Source of the DNA: UMGS172 sp045647525
Lineage (GTDB): Bacteria > Bacillota > Clostridia > Oscillospirales > Acutalibacteraceae
Direction of reading: 5' to 3'
NCBI GenBank assembly: GCA_045647525.1
Contig: JAZRMK010000029.1
Span: 1 to 11,835 of the forward strand
Length of the DNA stretch: 11,835 nucleotides
Shown here one piece after another: positions 7,985 through 11,835 of this stretch. Position 1 is the stretch's first letter; every line of letters begins with the position of its first letter. The position numbers and the translations under genes were made by a program. The notes beneath the pieces are model-generated. The model saw only the letters and a program-made list of their open reading frames with translations, was not told the DNA's origin and made no database searches.

Positions 7985-8613
7985 GTGACAGGTGTGTCAT
8001 TGTTGCAGGCGGTGACTGTACGACATTTGAATTGCAGTCGATCTGCGAAAATGATTATATAATTGCCGCCGATAGCGGTTTGAAAGTTTTGAACGAAAAC
8101 AGCATCATACCGCATCTTATTGTCGGTGACTTTGATTCGTATGATGGTAAATTGCCGAAAGATGTTGATATAATTAAACTGCCAACCAAAAAGAATGACA
8201 CCGATTTGTTATTTGCGGCACGCCAAGGTGTTGAAAAGGGATTTGGTGATTTTTTGATCTTAGGCGGATACGGTTCAAGACCTGACCAGAATTTTGCCAT
8301 GTATCAAACACTTTTGTGGCTCGCTGAGCAAGATGCGACCGCTTTGGCTGAGTGCTGTGGCTTTACCGCAACGGCCGTAAATAACAGTAAAATCAGTTTT
8401 AATGTGGCAGACGACGAGTATCTTTCGGTTTTTAGTTTCGCAGGTGTTTCAAGCGGTGTTCATATAAAAAATGCCGATTATCCACTTGAAAACGCAACAC
8501 TTTATCCTGATTTTCCAGTTGGCGTCAGTAACTGTAAGTCTGGCGGAGGGGAAGTAACAGTTTCGGTGAAAAACGGAACTTTATTGGTTTTTAAATTGAA
8601 AAAGAATATCTAA
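7981..8613 (+). CDS. thiN: Thiamine pyrophosphokinase
   Basis: This 210-residue enzyme makes thiamine diphosphate from thiamine and ATP. Family marks are AADSG (29-33), the metal/substrate motif GDFDS (49-53), KNDTD (71-75), and LGGYGSRPDQNFAM (94-107), the equivalent of the bacterial GGRxDHxxAN signature. The histidine of that signature is Gln103 here; as I recall, eukaryotic thiamine pyrophosphokinases also have DQ, so this need not mean loss of activity. The C-terminal thiamine-binding half has the usual YPLENATL and GVSN. The ATG overlaps the rsgA TGA (ATGA). An in-frame GTG six codons upstream is less likely. In B. subtilis rpe lies between rsgA and thiN; here it is absent. It is the last gene of the operon before the hairpin at 8620. 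Confidence 0.93.
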   Translation: MSDRCVIVAGGDCTTFELQSICENDYIIAADSGLKVLNENSIIPHLIVGDFDSYDGKLPKDVDIIKLPTKKNDTDLLFAARQGVEKGFGDFLILGGYGSRPDQNFAMYQTLLWLAEQDATALAECCGFTATAVNNSKISFNVADDEYLSVFSFAGVSSGVHIKNADYPLENATLYPDFPVGVSNCKSGGGEVTVSVKNGTLLVFKLKKNI

Positions 8614-8617
8614 ATCA

Positions 8618-8646
8618 TTCACCGTTTTTTTCTCAATGCGTATAAT
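8618..8646 (+). promoter_or_regulatory. Putative promoter for the 48-aa ORF and spoVM
   Basis: A perfect TATAAT lies at 8641-8646, with TTCACC 17 bp upstream (8618-8623; four of six match TTGACA). The eight bases CGTATAAT also match six of eight of the mother-cell sigma-E -10 consensus CATACAAT, so a sporulation promoter cannot be excluded. Transcription would start near 8652-8654, inside the 3' arm of the overlapping hairpin and about 20 nt before the TTG at 8673. The prediction is by eye only. Confidence 0.5.
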
Positions 8647-8670
8647 GGATTGAGAAGAGGACGGTGTTTT
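8620..8670 (+). terminator. 18-bp hairpin after thiN: possible terminator and Shine-Dalgarno-masking structure
   Basis: Bases 8620-8637 pair continuously with 8649-8666 (18 pairs, three of them G-U), leaving the 11-nt loop 8638-8648 that contains TATAAT. Four T residues follow (8667-8670), so the hairpin could end the priA-thiN operon transcript, though the T tract is short. The 3' arm contains GAGG (8657-8660), the likely ribosome binding site of the ORF at 8673. Read-through RNA would therefore hide that site, while RNA started from the loop promoter would lack the 5' arm. Confidence 0.6.
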
Positions 8671-8672
8671 AA

Positions 8673-8819
8673 TTGAGAAGAAGATGCCAAGGACATCAAA
8701 GAGGTTCTATAATAATTGCTTTCGGATTGGGTATGATTGTATCTTATATCTGTCCGTCGGGATTCATTATTGTATTGCTTAGCATCGCCCTTGTTCTTTT
8801 CGCACTGTGTTGCAGATAG
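8673..8819 (+). CDS. Small cationic membrane protein, unknown function (48 aa)
   Basis: The TTG start is forced: an in-frame TAA stands directly before it (8670-8672), and the next Met codon lies inside the hydrophobic part. GAGG at 8657-8660 is a plausible though distant ribosome binding site. The product begins MRRRCQGHQRG, then has two hydrophobic stretches (about residues 12-26 and 30-46) separated by a Cys-Pro turn (SYICPSG), and ends in LCCR with two cysteines. It looks like a small membrane hairpin peptide with a cytoplasmic basic N-terminus. I recall similar arginine-led miniproteins with an ICP motif in Clostridia but know no function. It sits 17 bp before spoVM and probably shares its mRNA, which suggests a sporulation link by position only. 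Confidence 0.62.
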   Translation: MRRRCQGHQRGSIIIAFGLGMIVSYICPSGFIIVLLSIALVLFALCCR

Positions 8820-8836
8820 TTTTAGGAGTGATTTTT

Positions 8837-8929
8837 TTGAAAATTGTTGTGTTTAAAAGTCCTAAATTTTTATCCGGAATATTAAGAGCGATTTTTAAAA
8901 TTAAGAAGAGTTCGGATCCTAATACATAA
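8837..8929 (+). CDS. spoVM: Stage V sporulation protein M (SpoVM), coat morphogenetic peptide
   Basis: A 30-codon ORF starts with TTG, with AGGAG at 8824-8828 eight nt upstream. Its product, MKIVVFKSPKFLSGILRAIF plus a short charged tail, aligns without gaps to B. subtilis SpoVM, sharing Met1, Lys2, Lys7, Pro9, Lys10, Phe11, Leu12, Gly14, Ile15, Arg17 and Ala18. SpoVM is an amphipathic helix that recognises the convex forespore membrane and anchors the coat ATPase SpoIVA; Pro9 is important for this curvature sensing. The tail is four residues longer than the 26-residue Bacillus peptide. The position after thiN is the same as in B. subtilis. An in-frame GTG at 8828 overlaps the ribosome binding site and is less likely. 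This gene is easily missed because of its size and TTG start. Confidence 0.87.
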   Translation: MKIVVFKSPKFLSGILRAIFKIKKSSDPNT

Positions 8930-8960
8930 TAAGTTCTAACTTTCAAGTTGTAAAATTGAA

Positions 8961-9007
8961 GCGGTGCAGTTACTTTATATGTAACTGCGCCGTCTTTATT
9001 TTGTTTT
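8961..9007 (+). terminator. Intrinsic terminator after spoVM
   Basis: GCGGTGCAGTTAC (8961-8973) pairs with GTAACTGCGCCGT (8981-8993) as 13 pairs including two G-U, around the 7-nt loop TTTATAT. A T-rich tract (TTTATTTTGTTTT) follows. It closes the 48-aa ORF/spoVM unit and separates it from the SPOCS gene. The remaining ~98 bp to position 9105 are AT-rich; I see no clear promoter there beyond weak TATAAA-like matches. Confidence 0.88.
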
Positions 9008-9105
9008 GAAGATAGAATAATTAAAACATTATGACTTTTATTTTGTTCTAAAAGAAGATATTAGGCAATATAAATTAAGTGAAATACTACGAGGAGTGAA
9101 AATGT

Positions 9106-10626
9106 ATGGATTTTAATTTTGAAAAAACAAAACTTAATGGTTTAAGTAAAGTTTATGAGGGAAATATCGAGATAAGCATTGATACCGATGTGATTTTACC
9201 TGATTATTATCCTGAAATTTCCAAAATCCATTGTTGTAACGCTACTGTTTCGGTTAATAATAAGCAATGCAGAAATGATACTGTGCTGATTGGCGGACAA
9301 ATAAACCTAACGGTGATTTACAGTGACCGCGACGGAGAGGTGAATGCCTTTGAACAGGTTTTGCCGTTCAACAGACAAACCGAAACAAAGGTCGATATCG
9401 ACTGTGCCGATTTAAGCGTAATTTCCAAAATCAACTATATTAATCACAGAGCAACTGCGCCAAGACGAATGGAACTTCACGGCTCGGCTATGTTACAGGT
9501 AGTGTGTGAACGCTTGGACAGTGAAGAGCTTCTGTGTAATACGGTTGACAGTGGTATCTATACTAAGCAAGTATCATTCAATTGCCTTGAACCATTACCG
9601 TTGTTTAAAAAATTGGCATACGTAGAGGATGAAATTTCGGTTGGAAACAATCCGAGTATTGCCAAAATTTTAAGAACATCTTCTGTTGCTACTATTGAGG
9701 AGTGTAAATTTGTCAATTCGAAGGCAGTAATAAAGGGCGATTTCAATATAAAGATCGTATATCTTTGCTGTGATGGCAATAGCTATACGCTGACTAAAAC
9801 ACAAGGTTTTTCTCAAATTTTAGAGTGCGAAGGCGTAACCGACACCACCTACTGCATTCCTACTGTCGAGGTGCTTTCATGCGAAACCAGGATAAAGCCA
9901 TCTAATGAGGGCGATAATCGTGTTGTAGGATTCGAAGCCAAGCTCAATACCGAACTGAAATGTTATAACAAAAAGTCGTTCTCTGCAATTTGCGACGTAT
10001 TTTCGGGCGATTGTGCGGTTGATACAGAAATGAAAAGGGTCAATGTACTAAAAACAATCGAATGCTTTAACGAAAGTTTCGTCTGCTCCAAGAATTTCGA
10101 ACTTCCCGAATCAAGCGGTAGAATTATTGATAATTGGTGCGAGATAGAGAATAAATACGTTGCAGTCGAGGAGAACAAACTTGTTTTAAAGGGTGAACTT
10201 GGCATCAGTGTTTTGTATGTCACGATATCAGATGAAGTAATGCTTTATAAAAAGACATTGGATTTTGATTATCGTTATGAACTTGAAGGAGAGTTTTTAG
10301 GAATTGCCCAAATAAATCCTTCTGTAAAAGTTTTAAATCTTTATGCAGGTACTGGCGACGAGGCATCTGCCGAAGCTGAGATACTAATTGAAGTTATATT
10401 GAAATCCAATGAGGAAATAAGTGTAGTAGCCAATGTTTCAAAGTCGGACCGTGAAAACGCAAAGATAGGGGAGGATATAGGCGTTGTACTCTACTTTGCC
10501 GAGGGTGAAACCGTTTGGGATATTGCCAAAAAATACGGTTGCAATCCCGAAACAGTTTCCAAAATAAACGGTATTGAAACAGTTGAAGAAAACTGTAACA
10601 AAATTCTTCTGGTACCAAATTGTTAA
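9106..10626 (+). CDS. sipL: SPOCS-repeat and LysM protein, SipL-like spore coat morphogenetic protein
   Basis: This 506-residue protein has no signal peptide or membrane helix. Three SPOCS (DUF3794)-type units can be traced by their recurring beta pattern: ~20-105 (NLTVIYSD), ~175-260 (NIKIVYLC) and ~335-415 (GISVLYVT). A C-terminal LysM domain spans ~461-503 (VLYFAEGETVWDIAKKYGC ... KILLVP). Length and layout match C. difficile SipL, which holds the coat on the forespore by binding SpoIVA through its LysM domain and takes the role of Bacillus SpoVID. The start at 9106 has GAGGAG nine nt upstream. The protein is cysteine-rich, with repeated single cysteines throughout. It sits beside spoVM, which acts on the same SpoIVA layer. 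The general SPOCS/LysM call is firm; SipL orthology is inferred from architecture and context. Confidence 0.85.
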   Translation: MDFNFEKTKLNGLSKVYEGNIEISIDTDVILPDYYPEISKIHCCNATVSVNNKQCRNDTVLIGGQINLTVIYSDRDGEVNAFEQVLPFNRQTETKVDIDCADLSVISKINYINHRATAPRRMELHGSAMLQVVCERLDSEELLCNTVDSGIYTKQVSFNCLEPLPLFKKLAYVEDEISVGNNPSIAKILRTSSVATIEECKFVNSKAVIKGDFNIKIVYLCCDGNSYTLTKTQGFSQILECEGVTDTTYCIPTVEVLSCETRIKPSNEGDNRVVGFEAKLNTELKCYNKKSFSAICDVFSGDCAVDTEMKRVNVLKTIECFNESFVCSKNFELPESSGRIIDNWCEIENKYVAVEENKLVLKGELGISVLYVTISDEVMLYKKTLDFDYRYELEGEFLGIAQINPSVKVLNLYAGTGDEASAEAEILIEVILKSNEEISVVANVSKSDRENAKIGEDIGVVLYFAEGETVWDIAKKYGCNPETVSKINGIETVEENCNKILLVPNC

Positions 10627-10628
10627 TA

Positions 10629-10670
10629 AAACCCACCTGCGTCCAAAAACGCAGGTGGGTTTCTTATATC
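10629..10670 (+). terminator. Strong intrinsic terminator after the SPOCS/LysM gene
   Basis: ACCCACCTGCGT (10631-10642) pairs perfectly with ACGCAGGTGGGT (10649-10660) around the loop CCAAAA. Two further A-T pairs extend the stem, and TTTCTTAT follows. It starts three bases after the stop codon. The A-run on the other side means it could also work on the minus strand. Confidence 0.9.
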
Positions 10671-10688
10671 AAAATAAGTATTATCAAC

Positions 10689-10797
10689 GGCGAGATTCGC
10701 CCAAAGGAAGGTAAACCTTCCGTCGGCACGCACGCGAGCACCGAAACAGTCCACCGGACTGTTTCTATCCTTCGGATTGCTCTGTTCGAATCCCGCC
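10689..10797. repeat. 109-bp multi-hairpin intergenic repeat with tRNA-T-arm-like inverted ends
   Basis: The ends are GGCGAGATTCG (10689-10699) and CGAATCCCGCC (10787-10797), an 11-bp inverted repeat with one mismatch. Inside are nested hairpins: GGAAGG/CCTTCC (10706-10721), the perfect 10-bp GAAACAGTCC/GGACTGTTTC (10743-10765), ATCC/GGAT (10767-10777), and a GAGCA/TGCTC stem (10736-10740 with 10778-10782) that encloses the last two. Both ends resemble the TTCGAATC part of a tRNA T-arm, facing opposite ways. No protein-coding logic is visible. It resembles dispersed palindromic repeats I recall from gut Clostridia, but no second copy lies in this window, so repeat status is inferred. Confidence 0.6.
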
Positions 10798-10809
10798 TTA
10801 ATCAAATAC

Positions 10810-10843
10810 AAATAAAAAGGAACCATACACAAGGTATGATTCC
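10810..10843 (-). terminator. Intrinsic terminator downstream of the tRNA-Ser sequence (minus strand)
   Basis: Read on the minus strand, GGAATCATAC (10843-10834) pairs with GTATGGTTCC (10828-10819) with one mismatch around a 5-nt loop, and TTTTT (10818-10814) with more A/T follows. It lies 8 bp beyond the CCA end of the tRNA sequence, the expected place for a tRNA gene terminator. This supports a once-functional tRNA gene here. Confidence 0.75.
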
Positions 10844-10850
10844 GTTTTAT

Positions 10851-10906
10851 TGGCGGAGACGGCGAGATTCGAACTCGCGGGGGATTGCTCCCTAACTGAT
10901 TTCGAG
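10851..10906 (-). tRNA. tRNA-Ser(CGA), 3' part only (attachment-site remnant)
   Basis: On the minus strand the sequence contains, in order, the anticodon loop CTCGAAA (anticodon CGA, reads UCG), the 3' strand of the anticodon stem TCAGT, a long class II variable arm (GGGA-GCAA-TCCC, 10881-10892), a perfect T-arm (GCGAG-TTCGAAT-CTCGC, 10862-10878), the 3' acceptor strand CGTCTCC (10855-10861), discriminator G and encoded CCA (10851-10853). The 5' strand of the anticodon stem should read ACTGA but is TTTTG, so the match stops at the loop edge. A GGAGAGG at 10933-10939 sits where the 5' acceptor strand would be, with one mismatch, so a decayed full-length tRNA is the alternative. I favour an integration remnant. 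Confidence 0.72.
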
Positions 10907-10911
10907 CAAAA
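10895..10911 (-). other. Putative attL core of an integrated element
   Basis: On the minus strand this reads TTTTG-CTCGAAA-TCAGT: a 7-bp centre identical to the tRNA-Ser anticodon loop, flanked on one side by the chromosomal anticodon stem and on the other by foreign sequence. Tyrosine recombinases often use the tRNA anticodon loop as the 7-bp overlap and the stem halves as core binding sites, which fits this arrangement. The second junction is outside the window. Confidence 0.55.
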
Positions 10912-10971
10912 GGCAGTATCTACCGCACCGCCCCTCTCCGTCCCTGAAATTTATAATATATCCACCCATTC

Positions 10972-11029
10972 TGCGAGATTTTAAAAAACATCTGAATTTT
11001 TGCGAGAAATTTGCGGGATAGATGCGAGA
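10972..11029 (+). repeat. TGCGAGA direct repeats, three phased at 11 bp (arm sites or operator)
   Basis: TGCGAGA occurs at 10972-10978, 11001-11007 and 11023-11029, with a one-base variant TGCGGGA at 11012-11018. The last three start exactly 11 bp apart, so they face the same side of the helix. They lie 69-120 bp from the putative recombination core and just upstream of the excisionase-like gene. Integrase arm sites, excisionase sites or an autoregulatory operator are all possible. Confidence 0.6.
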
Positions 11030-11041
11030 ACTGAACTAAAA

Positions 11042-11077
11042 CCTTTGTGTGTTCTCGGGCAAAGAAAACACAAGGAG
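11042..11077 (+). promoter_or_regulatory. Ribosome binding site of the excisionase-like gene inside a possible hairpin
   Basis: AAGGAG (11072-11077) precedes the ATG at 11085 by 7 nt and decides that start. Its AAGG can pair with CCTT (11042-11045) in an 8-bp stem, CCTT-GTGT with ACACAAGG, with one bulged T. The loop is long (17 nt), so stability is uncertain. Confidence 0.4.
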
Positions 11078-11084
11078 AATAAAA

Positions 11085-11342
11085 ATGAATCAAGAAAAGC
11101 AACGAGAAGCATATGAAAAGATGCTCAAAAAATGCCCCGATATTTTAACGCCGATGAAAGCAACCAGATGGTCGCCCGTCGGCAAGAACACAATCTACAC
11201 CGCACTCAAAAATGGAGAGATTGAATCCTATACCTACAAAGGCGGTTATATCTTCACTAAGGATGCGTTCATCGACTACCTTGTTCGAACAACAAATGAT
11301 AACGGCAGACGATATACGATTAAAGGTGATAAGAAATGTTGA
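11085..11342 (+). CDS. Excisionase-like winged helix-turn-helix protein (85 aa)
   Basis: The product is a small basic protein with one MerR/excisionase-type unit at ~20-70: a first helix region, then KNTIYTALKNGEIESYTYKG, with the recognition helix, the turn NGEIES and a YTYKGGYIF wing, closed by TKDAFIDYLV. This layout is typical of HTH_17-type directionality factors that bind repeated sites and bend DNA at att sites. The ATG at 11085 is chosen for its AAGGAG; an in-frame GTG at 11049 has no such site. Position fits an excisionase or element regulator: next to the attL-like junction and just after the 11-bp phased repeats. The next gene starts inside its last codons (ATG at 11336 overlapping the TGA). 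I cannot separate excisionase from plain regulator by sequence alone. Confidence 0.78.
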   Translation: MNQEKQREAYEKMLKKCPDILTPMKATRWSPVGKNTIYTALKNGEIESYTYKGGYIFTKDAFIDYLVRTTNDNGRRYTIKGDKKC

Positions 11343-11835
11343 GTATTTTACCGCAAGTGCTATCGGGAGAACAGGTGCGGTGCGCCTTGCATATCAGTAA
11401 ACGCAAGTGTGCTTGGATGCTCAACAACGGATTCATTAAATGCCAAAACACCGGCAAGAGAACAAGAAAATATACCGTGCTCAAAGAAGACCTGCTCACC
11501 TACATAGAAGACTCGGCAAAGCACCCCGAAAAATATGTAACACCACACGCTGAGTTCTCCACTGCAAAGTATAGTTGTAATCACAAACCCCGACCGCGCA
11601 AAACAGGATTTCCTTCCTCTCTGCCGTCAACCTTCCGCCCGTGGCTCGAAGCAGAATTCGAAACCGTCCCCGATGCACTCACTGTCCCACAGGTCATCGC
11701 CACCCCAGCCTACGCTGATAACACCGTCAACGGTTGGCTCCGCCAAGGCCACCTGAAGTCCGTCCAAAACCAAAGCGCAAAAATAATCCCAAAACTCTGG
11801 CTCATCGACTTCTACTGCTCCTACGCCTACACCAT
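11336..11835 (+). CDS. Protein with two helix-turn-helix units, 3' end beyond the window
   Basis: The frame opens at ATG 11336, overlapping the previous stop by 7 bp, and remains open for 166 codons to the window end. Residues ~5-58 form one excisionase/MerR-like HTH (LPQVLSGEQVRCALHIS ... NNGFIKCQ ... KYTVLKEDLLTYIED). A basic, proline-rich linker (~82-103) follows. A second similar unit starts at ~112 (DALTVPQVIATPAYADNTVN, then WLRQGHLKSVQ and a wing-like IIPKLWLIDFY). Two DNA-binding units in one chain could bridge two sites or read a direct repeat. Third positions are strongly C-biased towards the end (about 35 of the last 56 codons), unlike the host genes. I do not recognise the family by name; a function in element regulation or excision is inferred from fold and place. 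Confidence 0.7.
   Translation, partial: MLSILPQVLSGEQVRCALHISKRKCAWMLNNGFIKCQNTGKRTRKYTVLKEDLLTYIEDSAKHPEKYVTPHAEFSTAKYSCNHKPRPRKTGFPSSLPSTFRPWLEAEFETVPDALTVPQVIATPAYADNTVNGWLRQGHLKSVQNQSAKIIPKLWLIDFYCSYAYT

Larger units (their letters stand above)
10900..11835 (+). mobile_element. Left end of an integrative element in tRNA-Ser, continuing beyond the window
   Basis: To the right of the interrupted tRNA the features are accessory: repeated short sites, an excisionase-like gene, a double-HTH gene, and a codon choice (many C-ending codons) unlike the housekeeping genes to the left. Both genes point away from the junction. No integrase, relaxase, capsid or replication gene is visible within the ~0.9 kb available, so it cannot be classed as prophage, ICE or satellite. 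Confidence 0.6.

Noticed and set aside
9006..9074. Promoter for the SPOCS/LysM gene (TTGAAG at 9006 or TATAAA at 9069)
   Set aside because: Neither has a good partner hexamer at 16-18 bp, and the region is AT-rich enough to give such matches by chance.
9102..9116. Four-codon ORF (ATG at 9102) overlapping the SPOCS/LysM start
   Set aside because: GAGGAG is better spaced for the ATG at 9106, and a four-codon frame in AT-rich DNA is expected by chance.
10620..10895. Frames on both strands of 10620-10895 that would encode ~70-90 aa proteins
   Set aside because: They run through two terminators, the palindromic repeat and the tRNA sequence; the apparent peptides come from structured non-coding DNA.
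10952..10957. TATAAT as a promoter for the excisionase-like gene
   Set aside because: No -35-like sequence lies 16-18 bp upstream (the region is C-rich), and it is over 120 bp from the start codon.
10972..11029. CRISPR-like array
   Set aside because: The repeated unit is only 7 bp with 4-bp gaps and no spacers; this is a protein-binding site pattern, not CRISPR.
11049..11084. GTG at 11049 as the start of the excisionase-like gene
   Set aside because: It has no ribosome binding site, while AAGGAG stands 7 nt before the ATG at 11085.
11360..11678. Two minus-strand frames of 60-74 codons opposite the double-HTH gene
   Set aside because: They mirror the plus-strand gene, lack ribosome binding sites and show no domain; the plus frame has clear HTH features.

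Overview
The window looks like chromosomal DNA of a low-to-mid GC, spore-forming member of the Clostridia, probably an Oscillospiraceae/Ruminococcaceae-type gut organism. The evidence is the Firmicutes gene order, strong AGGAGG-type ribosome binding sites, T- and A-ending codons in the core genes, and three sporulation-linked genes. The species cannot be named from this sequence.

Positions 1-8613 form one tightly packed plus-strand operon of housekeeping and signalling genes: the 3' end of priA, then def, fmt, rsmB, rlmN, stp (PP2C phosphatase), prkC (PASTA kinase), rsgA and thiN. Junctions are 4-bp overlaps (fmt/rsmB, rsgA/thiN), zero-gap junctions (rsmB/rlmN, prkC/rsgA) or short gaps with ribosome binding sites. 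The genes serve replication restart, N-formylmethionine metabolism, rRNA modification and ribosome assembly. A reversible Ser/Thr phosphorylation pair sits in the middle. This is the order known from Bacillus subtilis, except that rpe is absent between rsgA and thiN.

Positions 8614-9105 look intergenic but are not empty. They hold an 18-bp hairpin with a TATAAT box in its loop and a Shine-Dalgarno sequence in its 3' arm. Next come a 48-codon TTG-started membrane miniprotein and a 30-codon TTG-started ORF that aligns residue for residue with SpoVM, followed by a good intrinsic terminator. At 9106-10626 lies a SPOCS-repeat/LysM protein of the SipL type, closed by a second strong terminator. SpoVM and SipL both act at the SpoIVA coat basement layer, so this stretch is a small sporulation module.

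Positions 10671-11835 are an accessory boundary. A 109-bp multi-hairpin repeat with tRNA-T-arm-like inverted ends is followed by a minus-strand terminator. Then comes the 3' part of a tRNA-Ser(CGA) gene (minus strand) whose sequence stops matching exactly at the 5' edge of the anticodon loop. I read this as the attL junction of an integrated element extending to the right, out of the window. Just inside it are four TGCGAGA-type repeats, three of them phased at 11 bp. Two overlapping genes follow: an 85-aa excisionase-like winged-HTH protein, and a protein with two HTH units that runs off the window and has C-rich third codon positions unlike the host genes. No integrase is visible; if present it lies to the right.
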